Shown: positions 1 through 7,220, counted from the stretch's first letter. The stretch is DNA of 12,209 nucleotides from an uncultured Azospirillum sp. (GCA_947383875.1 CANDEX010000049.1:1-12209), one strand, 5' to 3'. Numbers and translations: made by a program. The notes: generated by a model not told the origin, from the letters alone.

Positions 1-171
1 AACATATTTTTGTCATGCGTGCAATCTATTTTGTCCAAAACATATATTCCCCATTAAGGTAGCATATCTTTTTAATTTTGTCAAAATATAATTAAAGTAC
101 CTTGTTTTTTTGGCTAAGATTTATATGCTTTAAGCATTAGAACAGTAGCGAAAAAGATTTAATTTTATTTA
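1..171. other. AT-rich non-coding region upstream of dnaJ
   Basis: I see no credible gene here. The stretch is very AT-rich and holds two similar palindromes, TTTTG-TC-CAAAA around 32-43 and ATTTTG-T-CAAAAT at 75-87, which could be operator-like. A further palindrome, ATGCTT-T-AAGCAT, lies at 125-137, and its right half TTTAAGCAT recurs at 232-240 just before dnaJ. No dnaK lies within the window. What these sites bind is unknown. Confidence 0.4.
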
Positions 172-175
172 TCGT

Positions 176-216
176 CTTGTCAAAAGCTTGCTTTTCTCTT
201 ATAACACCCCTAAATA
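176..216 (+). promoter_or_regulatory. Candidate dnaJ promoter (housekeeping and heat-shock-like)
   Basis: A housekeeping-type promoter can be read as TTGTCA (177-182), a 17-nt spacer and TATAAC (200-205). The same bases contain CTTG (176-179), 18 nt, then CTTATA (198-203), close to the heat-shock (RpoH) consensus recalled for alphaproteobacteria (CTTG, 17-18 nt, CYTATNT). CTTGCTT (187-193), 13 nt and CCCCTAAAT (207-215) also resembles an enterobacterial sigma-32 promoter. Transcription would start near 210-225, leaving a short leader before the ATG at 252. Control by heat shock fits the chaperone gene but is inferred. Confidence 0.5.
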
Positions 217-251
217 GTAAAAAAACATTTATTTAAGCATACAGATAATCG

Positions 252-1403
252 ATGACAGAAAAAGACTATTACGAATTACTCGAAGTAAGCCGTTCGGCCA
301 ATGGCGATGAAATAAAAAAAGCTTATCGCAAGCTGGCAATGAAATACCACCCGGATCGCAACCCCGGAAACAAGGATGCTGAACAAAAGTTTAAAGAAAT
401 CAATGAAGCATATGAAGTTTTGAAAGACGAACAAAAGCGTGCGGCTTATGATCGTTACGGACATCAGGCTTTTGCTTCCGGCATGGGCGGCGGCAATCCG
501 TTTGGCGGTTTTGAATTTAATTTTGGCGGCGGCGGTTTCTCCGATATTTTTTCCGATATTTTTTCAGAGTTCATGGGTGGCGGTGCGCCCCGCGGCGGAC
601 GACAATCTTATGCGAAACATGGCGCAGATGTCCGTTATAATCTGGAAATAACTTTAGAGGAAGCTTTTACCGGAATTGAAAAAGAAATCAGCATTCCTTC
701 ATCTGTCGTTTGTGAAGACTGTCATGGACACGGAACGGCTGACGGCAAAGAGGCTCCTCTCTGTCCGTCTTGCCATGGTATGGGTAAAATTCAGACCCGA
801 AGCGGCTTTTTCATTACCGAACAAACTTGTCCGACTTGCCGAGGAAAAGGACGCGTGGTTAAAGATAAATGCAAAAAATGCAGCGGTGAAGGCGTTATTC
901 ATAAAGAAAAACTGCTTAAAATAAAAATTCCGGCCGGAATTGAAACCGATACCAGAATGCGAATTTCCGGTGAAGGAGAACCTGGCCTTCACGGCGGACA
1001 AAATGGTGATTTGTATGTTTTCATTTCAGTTAAACCGCATAAACTTTACACCCGTGAGGGCGGAAATCTTTATACACGCGTTCCTATTTCAATGGCTTGC
1101 GCTGCGTTGGGCGGAAAAATAGAAATCCCCGGAATCGACGGTGAAAAAATCGAATTAAGCATTAAAGCCGGCACTCAGACTGATCAACAGGTTAAGATTC
1201 AGGATGAAGGCATGACTATTCTGCGTTCAAAACGTCGCGGCGATTTATTTGTTCGCTTCAGGGTTGAAACGCCGGTCAATCTTTCTGCCAGACAAAAAGA
1301 ACTGCTGGAAGAATTCCGAAGCATCAGCACGGATGATAATTGCCAGCCGGAAGCTAAAAGCTTTTTGAACCGAATTAAAGACCTGTTCAAATCTGCCGCT
1401 TAG
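252..1403 (+). CDS. dnaJ: Molecular chaperone DnaJ (type I Hsp40)
   Basis: This is the cytoplasmic co-chaperone of DnaK: it delivers unfolded clients and stimulates DnaK ATP hydrolysis. The 383-residue product has the full type I layout: an N-terminal J domain (about residues 1-70) with the HPD triad at 33-35, a Gly/Phe-rich linker (about 74-118), a zinc-binding domain with four CxxCxGxG repeats starting near residues 154 (CEDCHGHG), 171 (CPSCHGMG), 193 (CPTCRGKG) and 207 (CKKCSGEG), and the C-terminal substrate-binding domains. Length is normal for the family and nothing is missing. No clear Shine-Dalgarno precedes the ATG, but the start matches the conserved opening (KDYYELLEV). No dnaK or grpE is in the window; dnaK could lie further upstream. 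The TAG stop overlaps the stop of the convergent rquA gene. Confidence 0.97.
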   Translation: MTEKDYYELLEVSRSANGDEIKKAYRKLAMKYHPDRNPGNKDAEQKFKEINEAYEVLKDEQKRAAYDRYGHQAFASGMGGGNPFGGFEFNFGGGGFSDIFSDIFSEFMGGGAPRGGRQSYAKHGADVRYNLEITLEEAFTGIEKEISIPSSVVCEDCHGHGTADGKEAPLCPSCHGMGKIQTRSGFFITEQTCPTCRGKGRVVKDKCKKCSGEGVIHKEKLLKIKIPAGIETDTRMRISGEGEPGLHGGQNGDLYVFISVKPHKLYTREGGNLYTRVPISMACAALGGKIEIPGIDGEKIELSIKAGTQTDQQVKIQDEGMTILRSKRRGDLFVRFRVETPVNLSARQKELLEEFRSISTDDNCQPEAKSFLNRIKDLFKSAA

Positions 1404-2164
1404 TCGTCACCAAACATTTTCGGACGTTTGGTTGCGACAACTTTTTGATACATTCCTCCAAAGTAACAACTGCGGTGCCAAATGTAGTCAATGCTGTTTG
1501 ATGTAAAGGTATCAATGGTTCTATCCCACATCTTTTCTGCAAAAGGCTGATACAACCGATTAAACATTCTGACGATATAACGCAGCGGATGCCAATAGGT
1601 TGGTTGAGAATAGTCGATGAATATGGCTTTGCCGTTTTCATTGAGGCTGTTCAGAGCATTTTCAACAACCTTGATTTTACTCGCAATCGGCAATTCGTGA
1701 AGCAACATATAACAGATAACCGCATCAAACTTGTTCCCTGTCGGATCTTCGGCATTTTGACGAACAAAATTCATTTGCGGATAAAGCGTTTCGTATTTTT
1801 CTTCCACTCGGTTCAACTGTGTGCGATTAACATCCATAACATAAAGTCGTCCATAGTAGCCGACCTTTTCAGCCACTTCTCCCAACTGATTTCCGAAAGT
1901 TGCGCCAAATTGCAGTACGGTGCTATGTGTTTCAACTTCTTCGGCACAAGTCTCAATCAGCTTGTTATGGGTTCCGAAAGTAAAAAGATTAAGCAGCCAA
2001 TTATTGTCCAATAAACGACTTAACTTCAAATTGTTATACAATTTGGAATAAAAAAAACGCTGATATAACGGGACAACCACGCGACCTTGGGGTTTGAAAA
2101 CCGGTTCGCCGTCATTTACCTCCTCATCCTGTTCGTTTTCCAGTTCTGATATCAGTTTAATCAT
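1400..2164 (-). CDS. rquA: RquA-like rhodoquinone biosynthesis enzyme
   Basis: This 254-residue protein has a class I SAM-methyltransferase-like fold and fits RquA, which replaces a methoxy group of ubiquinone with an amino group donated by SAM to make rhodoquinone, the low-potential quinone used in anaerobic fumarate reduction. The family-like features I recognise are an N-terminal segment ([12 protein letters not shown], 53-64), an altered SAM motif I (VLQFGATFG, 83-91) in place of the usual acidic GxGxG form, an acidic strand-2 end (VMDVN, 109-113), LLHELP (154-159), IDYSQP followed by WHPLRY (183-196), and the C-terminal [12 protein letters not shown] (234-245). It is the last gene of a leftward operon; its ATG overlaps the stop of the Hpt-like gene (ATGA), with GGGAG upstream as ribosome binding site. 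A related quinone or other methyltransferase is the alternative. Confidence 0.78.
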   Translation of the reverse strand: MIKLISELENEQDEEVNDGEPVFKPQGRVVVPLYQRFFYSKLYNNLKLSRLLDNNWLLNLFTFGTHNKLIETCAEEVETHSTVLQFGATFGNQLGEVAEKVGYYGRLYVMDVNRTQLNRVEEKYETLYPQMNFVRQNAEDPTGNKFDAVICYMLLHELPIASKIKVVENALNSLNENGKAIFIDYSQPTYWHPLRYIVRMFNRLYQPFAEKMWDRTIDTFTSNSIDYIWHRSCYFGGMYQKVVATKRPKMFGDD

Positions 2165-2508
2165 GCTCTTTCTCCCAGATAGCCCGTCACTTCCGCCGCT
2201 TCTTTATCAAAGGCGGAAACAATGTCCGGCAGTTGTTCGGCAAATCCGACAGCCGAACCGCCGGACAAAAAATATTCTTCCCATTCGGCACATCGGGCAG
2301 CAAACATATTCATACCATATGTTAGTGCTCCGCTGCGGCAGGCGTGAAAAAAATTACGCAACATTTCCGTTTGTTCTTTCTCTGTCCAATTTGCAACCTC
2401 TTCACATAATTTTCGCCTGGTTTCCCGCTCAAATTCCCGCCACAATTCAACCATTTTACTCTGCCCCAGCAGTCGGATATATGTTTCTGGCCGGCTAGTA
2501 TTTATCAT
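2161..2508 (-). CDS. Small Hpt-like phosphotransfer protein
   Basis: The 115-residue product is predicted to be mostly helical and soluble, with no signal peptide. It has the pattern of a histidine phosphotransfer (Hpt) domain. The central segment FHACRSGALTYGMNMFAARC (54-73), followed by AEWE, lines up with the family's HxLKGSAxxxG...L...C..LE helix, which puts the phosphorylatable histidine at H55. Two positions differ from the usual motif: R58 in place of lysine and S59 in place of the first glycine. Leading helices with a phenylalanine (WREFERE) and a long C-terminal helix also fit. The start codon lies inside the end of the response regulator gene (14-nt overlap, no clear Shine-Dalgarno), and the stop overlaps the rquA start by 4 nt. 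A phosphorelay role with the adjacent regulator is inferred; an unrelated helical protein remains possible. Confidence 0.6.
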   Translation of the reverse strand: MINTSRPETYIRLLGQSKMVELWREFERETRRKLCEEVANWTEKEQTEMLRNFFHACRSGALTYGMNMFAARCAEWEEYFLSGGSAVGFAEQLPDIVSAFDKEAAEVTGYLGERA

Positions 2509-3136
2509 GACGGATAACGCCTAATCGTTCAGCTTCACGCACTGCTCCGGTACGATTGTTGACATTCAGCAATTTCAGAATTGCCGTTACATGAAGCTTG
2601 ACAGTTCCTTCACTTAGCCCTAACGCATAAGCGATTTGCTTATTGGACTTACCTTCGGCAACGGCCTGAATAACATCAATCTGCCGCGGGGTCAAAATCT
2701 GCGGTACCGTGTCAGCAACGGTGCCGTTTTCAGATACGGGCATATTCAACAACTCCGGCGGGATATACAAACCGCCGGCCATCACCAGATTAACGGCACT
2801 CATAATAACCGCATTCGGCGATGTTTTGGGAATATATCCCGATACACCGATATCCATGGTTTTTTGCACAATTTCACGGTCAAACACCGCAGACAAAATG
2901 ATTATCGGTGTCGATGGCAACAATGTATGAATACGGGGCAAAGCATCCTGCCACTTTCCTTTGGGCATTGCCAAATCAGTCATAATCAAATCAAACCGTC
3001 TGTCGCTTTCCAAAAGTGTAAACATTTCTGCATAGTTATGCGCAAAGACCAGTTCAATATTCGGATAATTATCACGCAGGATAAATTCTAATCCTTTCAG
3101 AAATAATTCATGATCATCAGCCACCAATACCCGCAT
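2495..3136 (-). CDS. NarL/LuxR-family response regulator
   Basis: A two-component transcription factor of 213 residues. The receiver domain (about 1-120) shows the acidic pair D7-D8, the phosphoacceptor D54 in LIMTDLAMP, the switch residue S82 and the conserved lysine K104. A LuxR-type helix-turn-helix (about 146-208) has the classic LTPRQIDVIQAVAEGKSNKQIA followed by LGLSEGTVKLHV. I chose the ATG at 3136 over an upstream in-frame start at 3184: the protein then opens MRVLVADDHE as in the family, GGAG lies 8 nt upstream, and the ATG overlaps the rsmE stop in TAATG. The longer form would add 16 residues read from inside rsmE. No sensor kinase is encoded nearby; the next gene encodes an Hpt-like protein that may feed it phosphate. 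Target genes cannot be read from the sequence; autoregulation and rquA control are guesses. Confidence 0.92.
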   Translation of the reverse strand: MRVLVADDHELFLKGLEFILRDNYPNIELVFAHNYAEMFTLLESDRRFDLIMTDLAMPKGKWQDALPRIHTLLPSTPIIILSAVFDREIVQKTMDIGVSGYIPKTSPNAVIMSAVNLVMAGGLYIPPELLNMPVSENGTVADTVPQILTPRQIDVIQAVAEGKSNKQIAYALGLSEGTVKLHVTAILKLLNVNNRTGAVREAERLGVIRHDKY

Positions 3137-3879
3137 TATTTGTTCTCCGTATAATCCGTCCAATCGCCGCTCAAAGCCTGCCAACAGCTCAAGGCTGCCG
3201 CAGCAGCCGTTTCTGCACGCAAAATTCTGGGACCAAGCGTTACGCCTGCCGCAAAATCAAGGCTTCGCAGAAGATGCAATTCTTCCTCTGCAAATCCGCC
3301 CTCGGGACCAATCAGTAAAGCTGCCGGTGTCGGAGCGTGAGCAAAAACTTTCGCTACAGGCTGTCCATTACGGGTTTCATCCATAAAATAAAGACGGCGT
3401 GATGTATCCCAATTCTGCAACAATTTTTCTAAAGGTTGAGCTTCCGAAACCAAAGGAATATCCAGACGACGGCATTGCTCTGCCGCTTCAATGCTTTGAG
3501 CCGTCAAACGATCAATTCTGACACGTTCGTTATTTGTGCGGCGGGTTATGACCGGCTGTAGCCGAGATACACCCAGTTCTACGGCTTTTTGCACAATATA
3601 ATCCGTCTGGTCTTTTTTTACAGGGGCAAACAACAGCCAAATATCCGGCACAGTCATCATTGATCGCACTTGTTTTCCGACTATCCCGACACAATGTTTT
3701 TTTGACAAGCAGCGCAGCGTCAGCTCATATTCCCCGGAAATACCGTCAAACCCCAGAAAACCTTCTCCGTCCGCAAGTTTCATAACATTGCGGAGATAGT
3801 GGCTTTGAGCTTCGTTTAGTTCTGTTTCGTCACCGCTTTTTAACGCTCGGTTGATATATAGTCGTAACGTTGTTGTCAC
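3136..3879 (-). CDS. rsmE: 16S rRNA m3U1498 methyltransferase RsmE
   Basis: RsmE uses SAM to methylate N3 of U1498 in 16S rRNA in the assembled 30S subunit. The 247-residue protein has an N-terminal PUA-like RNA-binding part (about 1-70, including SHYLRNVMKL) and a C-terminal SPOUT domain with the family's trefoil-knot motifs: KKDQTDYIVQKAVELGV, ITRRTNNER, the glycine-rich LLIGPEGGF (188-196) and LGPRILRAETAAAAAL (215-230). Length is typical. It starts with GTG only 2 nt after the upstream gene's stop, preceded by GGGG, and its stop overlaps the ATG of the response regulator by 1 nt. A translation-housekeeping gene in the middle of a signalling operon is probably a positional coincidence that gives constitutive expression, but this is inferred. 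Confidence 0.95.
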   Translation of the reverse strand: MTTTLRLYINRALKSGDETELNEAQSHYLRNVMKLADGEGFLGFDGISGEYELTLRCLSKKHCVGIVGKQVRSMMTVPDIWLLFAPVKKDQTDYIVQKAVELGVSRLQPVITRRTNNERVRIDRLTAQSIEAAEQCRRLDIPLVSEAQPLEKLLQNWDTSRRLYFMDETRNGQPVAKVFAHAPTPAALLIGPEGGFAEEELHLLRSLDFAAGVTLGPRILRAETAAAAALSCWQALSGDWTDYTENK

Positions 3880-3881
3880 TC

Positions 3882-4541
3882 TTATTCCCCGACTTTAATA
3901 ACGATGATTTTGGTTTCAAGTACTTTAATATTCATCGGATCAGCAATATCTAAACAGTCCAAGTAAACCGTTTCGCTGCCGGGGGCTTTAGCCTTAAATA
4001 CGACATGGAAAAAACCATCTTCATTGCGGCTGGAAAGGTATTCCAGAGATTTATATTCTTTATCAAAATTCCAATTTAGATTGGAGGCACTACGCAACTT
4101 GATATCGATTGTACGCCCCAAACCCAAATTTGCTTTAGAACTGGCGTCTGTCAACGTCATGACAATATCTTCATTATTTTGTTGATTGTCCGCAGATTGT
4201 TTATTCGCTCCGTCCTGTTTTGCCTCTCCTTTTGAAAACATAACGTCGGCAATGCTGCCGTAATCTATTGTACTGTCTTGCGGAACACTGGCTAAAATGT
4301 TTCCGGCCTCCTCTTCGCTAGCTCTTTGAGCGGCGGCAAGAGCTTCCTGCCGGCGTTCAAGCTGTTCACCATAAGGAATCCCAAAACCGTCTTGCTGCTG
4401 AGTGCGTGCTTCTTCCAAGGCTAAAGCTTCGGCGGCCGCGACTTCCGGAGATTCTTCCCGCGGAGCCTGCTGAGCACAAACACTGCCGGCAGCCAAGCAT
4501 AATCCCAATCCTATACTCCAATACTGTTTTGCCGCCATCAT
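3882..4541 (-). CDS. Exported protein of unknown function
   Basis: I do not recognise this 219-residue protein. It opens with a Sec signal peptide: a Lys near the N-terminus, a hydrophobic core (IGLGLCLAAGS), and a likely cut after A23 (VCA-QQ). No lipobox is evident, so a soluble periplasmic protein is likely. The mature part has an Ala/Glu/Gln-rich, probably helical or coiled-coil segment (about 34-85), a polar low-complexity linker rich in Asn, Gln, Lys and Asp (about 105-125), and a C-terminal beta-rich domain (about 125-219). The order GRTIDIKL ... FFHVVFKAKAPGSETVYLDC ... IIVIKV loosely recalls immunoglobulin-like or chagasin-like (I42 inhibitor) beta sandwiches. It is the first gene of the leftward operon, with a strong AGGAGAGGG ribosome binding site and two consecutive ATG codons (4541 and 4538). 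Confidence 0.85.
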   Translation of the reverse strand: MMAAKQYWSIGLGLCLAAGSVCAQQAPREESPEVAAAEALALEEARTQQQDGFGIPYGEQLERRQEALAAAQRASEEEAGNILASVPQDSTIDYGSIADVMFSKGEAKQDGANKQSADNQQNNEDIVMTLTDASSKANLGLGRTIDIKLRSASNLNWNFDKEYKSLEYLSSRNEDGFFHVVFKAKAPGSETVYLDCLDIADPMNIKVLETKIIVIKVGE

Positions 4542-4639
4542 TACCCTCTCCTTGTTTTAAATCTGTGTAAAGTTGATTTGCTGCTTATCAATTTATATCA
4601 GATATGTTAATGAATAGATAAAATTTTATAATTACTTAC
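4542..4639. promoter_or_regulatory. Divergent promoter region between the leftward operon and cmk
   Basis: This AT-rich 98-bp gap must hold the leftward operon's promoter and probably the cmk promoter. For cmk a fair candidate is TTGATT (4573-4578), a 17-nt spacer and TATCAG (4596-4601). An inverted repeat TTGAT-N9-ATCAA (4573-4577 and 4587-4591) overlaps the -35 box and could be an operator. I found no convincing sigma-70 promoter for the leftward operon. Confidence 0.3.
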
Positions 4640-5320
4640 ATGGACAAAGTGATGATTATTACAATAGACGGGCCGGCCGCTGCCGGAAAAGGAACTTTAG
4701 CAGCCACTCTGGCAGAGAAGTATCATCTGGCATATTTTGATACGGGCATGGTTTATCGCGCTGTCGGGCTGGAAATGCGGCAAAAAGGTCTTGACCGCCA
4801 AGATGAAGCCCAAGCAGAAGCGATTGCCCGTAATCTGACTTTCCCCAAGATGATTGAGCTGTCTAAAGACCCGGAATTTCGCAGTTCCGAGGGCGGTGTT
4901 GCCGCATCTATTGTTTCGGCGCACCCGAAAGTACGCGCCGCATTGCTTAAAATGCAGCAAGATTTCGCCCTTAATCCGGTTTTTGCAGACGGCACGCCGG
5001 CTAACGGCGCTATTTATGACGGGCGGGATACCGGCACGGTGGTTTGTCCTGCTGCCGATGTTAAATTTTTTATTACCGCATCGACAGAAGTTCGGGCCAA
5101 GCGGCGCTATGACGAGCTGAAAGCCAAAGGCAGCGATATTTCTTTCGAAAAGGTTTTAGAAGACATGAAAGCCCGCGATGCGCGCGATGCCGAACGTTCT
5201 GCCGCCCCCATGAAGCCCGCGGAAGACGCAGTTATTTTTGACACCTCTGCCCTTAATATTCAGGAAGTGGTCGCCAAAGCCGAAGAAATCATCGGCAACA
5301 AGCTTAAAAAACAGCTTTAA
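4640..5320 (+). CDS. cmk: Cytidylate kinase (CMP/dCMP kinase)
   Basis: Cmk phosphorylates CMP and dCMP with ATP in the cytoplasm to supply pyrimidine nucleotides. The 226-residue protein starts with a P-loop (IDGPAAAGKGT, 9-19), followed by the CMP-site motif FDTGMVYRAVG and then IYDGRDTGTVVCPAADVKFFITAS, with the lid arginines in EVRAKRRYDEL. Length is normal. The VVCPAADVKFF wording is typical of alphaproteobacterial Cmk. The start is uncertain: no Shine-Dalgarno precedes the ATG at 4640, whereas the in-frame ATG at 4652 gives the more usual MIITIDGP start with a weak GGA ahead of it. The gene is followed by rpsA, a widely conserved order, but a separate promoter lies between them. Confidence 0.96.
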   Translation: MDKVMIITIDGPAAAGKGTLAATLAEKYHLAYFDTGMVYRAVGLEMRQKGLDRQDEAQAEAIARNLTFPKMIELSKDPEFRSSEGGVAASIVSAHPKVRAALLKMQQDFALNPVFADGTPANGAIYDGRDTGTVVCPAADVKFFITASTEVRAKRRYDELKAKGSDISFEKVLEDMKARDARDAERSAAPMKPAEDAVIFDTSALNIQEVVAKAEEIIGNKLKKQL

Positions 5321-5334
5321 GCTCAAGAAAATAC

Positions 5335-5362
5335 TTGAAAAAATAATATTTATCTGTATAAG
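5335..5362 (+). promoter_or_regulatory. Candidate rpsA promoter
   Basis: TTGAAA (5335-5340), a 16-nt spacer and TATAAG (5357-5362) form a good housekeeping-type promoter directly after the cmk stop. Transcription would start near 5369, giving rpsA a leader of about 100 nt. This would let ribosomal protein S1 be expressed well above cmk. Confidence 0.6.
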
Positions 5363-5368
5363 TAACCT

Positions 5369-5466
5369 AGCTTTAAGTTGCAGGGTGCGCTGCGCTTATG
5401 CTTATTTAACCGCGCACAAGTCCGTTTCCCTTAGGAAACCGGCAGTTTTTTGAAATAATTTATTTT
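5369..5466 (+). promoter_or_regulatory. Structured rpsA leader without Shine-Dalgarno
   Basis: The leader holds two hairpins: GTGCGC (5385-5390) pairing with GCGCAC (5412-5417), and CCGTTTCC (5422-5429) pairing, with one bulged C, with GGAAACCGG (5434-5442). A run of six T follows at 5446-5451, three bases after the second stem, so this could be an attenuator or simply a structured leader. The bases just before the rpsA ATG are AU-rich with no Shine-Dalgarno. E. coli rpsA also lacks a good Shine-Dalgarno and is autoregulated by S1; similar control here is inferred. Confidence 0.45.
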
Positions 5467-7149
5467 ATGACAAATACAGAATTCCAAATTCCCGAAACCA
5501 ACGAAAGTTTTGAAGCTTTGCTGAACGAACAGTTCGGCGATAACGGTATTACCGGTTCCGTTGTTAAGGGTACTATTGTTCGCGTTTCTCCTGATTTTGC
5601 CATCGTTGACGTCGGATTGAAATCCGAAGGTCGCATTCCTTTGCGCGAATTCGGTCAGAATGCAGAACTCAAAGCCGGCGACAAAGTTGAAGTTTTTGTT
5701 GACCGCTATGAAGACAGAGACGGCCAGATTGTTCTGTCTCGTGAAAAAGCTCGTCGCGAAGAAGTTTGGCAAGATCTCGAAAAATCTCTTAATGCCGGCG
5801 AAAGAGTCAACGGCGTTATCTTTGGTCGCGTTAAAGGCGGTTTCACTGTTGACCTCAACGGTGCTATTGCGTTCCTGCCGGGTTCTCAGATTGATATTCG
5901 TCCGATCCGCGATATTACTCCGTTAATGGGTATCTCTCAACCGTTCCAGATTTTGAAAATGGACAAGGTCAGAGGCAACATTGTTGTTTCTCGCCGTGTT
6001 GTTCTGGAAGAAACTCGTGCTGAAGCTCGCGCTGAACTGATTGACACTCTGAAAGAAGGTTCAATTCTTGAAGGTGTTGTTAAAAACATCACCGATTACG
6101 GTGCATTCATTGATTTAGGCGGCGTTGACGGCTTGTTGCACGTTACCGATATCTCTTGGAAACGCATTAATCACCCGAGCGAAGTTCTGTCTGTTGGTCA
6201 GACTGTTAAAGTTCAGGTTATCAAATTCAATGAAGATAACCAACGTATTTCTTTGGGTATGAAACAACTCGAGAATGATCCGTGGCAGGCTGTTGCCGAC
6301 AAATTCCAAGTTGGCGAAACCTACACCGGTAAAGTTACCAACATTACTGATTACGGCGCATTCGTTGAACTCGAAGACGGTATTGAAGGTTTGGTTCACG
6401 TTTCTGAAATGAGCTGGACTCGCAAAAATGTTCATCCGGGTAAAATCGTTTCAACTTCTCAAGAAGTTGAAGTTAAAGTTTTGGAAGTTGATGCTGAAAA
6501 AAGACGTATCAGCCTCGGCATTAAACAGTGCACAGCTAACCCGTGGGCCGCTTATGTTGAAGAACATCCGGTCGGTTCTGTTATTGAAGGCAAAATCAAA
6601 AACATTACCGAATTCGGTTTGTTTGTCGGCTTATCTGACGAAATTGACGGCATGATTCACCTGTCTGACATCTCTTGGGACAAGTCTGGCGAAGAAGCTG
6701 TTAAAGACTATGTCAAAGGCCAGGATATTCAGGCTAAAATCATTGACGTTGACGTTGAAAAAGAACGCATCAGCCTCGGCATCAAACAGTTGTCAGAAAA
6801 TGCTCTGGCTTCTGCTTTGGATGACGTTAAAAAAGGCGATGTCGTTAAAGCTACTGTTGTCAGCACTGACGACAAAGGTGTTAACGTTGAAGTCAACGGC
6901 GTTGCCGCAATGATTAAAAAAGCTGATTTATCCAGAGAAAAAGCTAATCAGAATCCGGAAAACTTCAAAGAAGGCGATGTTCTGGAAGCTAAAGTAACTT
7001 CTGTCGATAAGAAAAACAACAAGCTTGGCCTGTCGGTTAAAGCTTTGGAAATCGAAGAAGAAAAGAAAGCTTTGGAAGAATACTCTAATACATCTACCGG
7101 TTCTACTCTGGGCGATGCTTTGGGTGAAGCTTTGAAGAAAAATGCCTAA
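5467..7149 (+). CDS. rpsA: 30S ribosomal protein S1
   Basis: S1 binds mRNA on the 30S subunit and helps load structured or leaderless-like messages. The 560-residue protein has the six S1 (OB-fold) repeats of long proteobacterial S1, starting near residues 31, 112, 197, 282, 369 and 457. Repeats 3-5 are the most canonical, each with the form GxxxxGxVxNITDYGAFVxL...GLxHVSxxSW. The first two repeats are the diverged ones used for ribosome docking, and the sixth is weak. Codon use is more uniform than in the neighbouring genes (GAA, AAA, GTT preferred), as expected for high expression. The start is set by the conserved acidic N-terminus rather than by a Shine-Dalgarno, which is absent. A strong terminator follows 29 bp after the stop. 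Confidence 0.98.
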   Translation: MTNTEFQIPETNESFEALLNEQFGDNGITGSVVKGTIVRVSPDFAIVDVGLKSEGRIPLREFGQNAELKAGDKVEVFVDRYEDRDGQIVLSREKARREEVWQDLEKSLNAGERVNGVIFGRVKGGFTVDLNGAIAFLPGSQIDIRPIRDITPLMGISQPFQILKMDKVRGNIVVSRRVVLEETRAEARAELIDTLKEGSILEGVVKNITDYGAFIDLGGVDGLLHVTDISWKRINHPSEVLSVGQTVKVQVIKFNEDNQRISLGMKQLENDPWQAVADKFQVGETYTGKVTNITDYGAFVELEDGIEGLVHVSEMSWTRKNVHPGKIVSTSQEVEVKVLEVDAEKRRISLGIKQCTANPWAAYVEEHPVGSVIEGKIKNITEFGLFVGLSDEIDGMIHLSDISWDKSGEEAVKDYVKGQDIQAKIIDVDVEKERISLGIKQLSENALASALDDVKKGDVVKATVVSTDDKGVNVEVNGVAAMIKKADLSREKANQNPENFKEGDVLEAKVTSVDKKNNKLGLSVKALEIEEEKKALEEYSNTSTGSTLGDALGEALKKNA

Positions 7150-7160
7150 TCCTGATTAGG
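7145..7160. repeat. Perfect inverted repeat over the rpsA stop codon
   Basis: CCTAATC (7145-7151), a CT spacer, and GATTAGG (7154-7160) form a perfect 7-bp palindrome containing the TAA stop. With only two loop bases it would not fold cleanly at full length. It may be chance or a small protein-binding or RNA-processing site. Confidence 0.4.
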
Positions 7161-7177
7161 ACTGTATTTCTCAGAAA

Positions 7178-7204
7178 AGGGTTCTCTTTTGAGAGCCCTT
7201 TTTT
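7178..7204 (+). terminator. Rho-independent terminator after rpsA
   Basis: AGGGTTCTC (7178-7186), a TTTT loop and GAGAGCCCT (7191-7199) form a 9-bp stem with one G-T pair, followed directly by a T run to 7204 and preceded by AAA. This is a classic strong terminator that separates rpsA from the autotransporter region. Confidence 0.93.
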
Positions 7205-7220
7205 GTATCTGCTAAATGAC

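Noticed and set aside
1589..2014. Plus-strand open frame of 141 codons
   Set aside because: It is antisense to rquA, has no family resemblance, and is best explained as a shadow frame.
2094..3091. Plus-strand open frames of 134 and 151 codons
   Set aside because: They lie opposite the Hpt-like and response regulator genes, whose domains and tight operon junctions are convincing.
3137..3184. A longer response regulator starting at 3184
   Set aside because: The extra 16 residues come from inside rsmE and do not fit a receiver domain; the ATG at 3136 has GGAG and a TAATG junction.
5422..5451. Simple terminator for cmk
   Set aside because: The T run is three bases away from an imperfect stem, and the site lies downstream of the rpsA promoter, so a leader structure or attenuator fits better.
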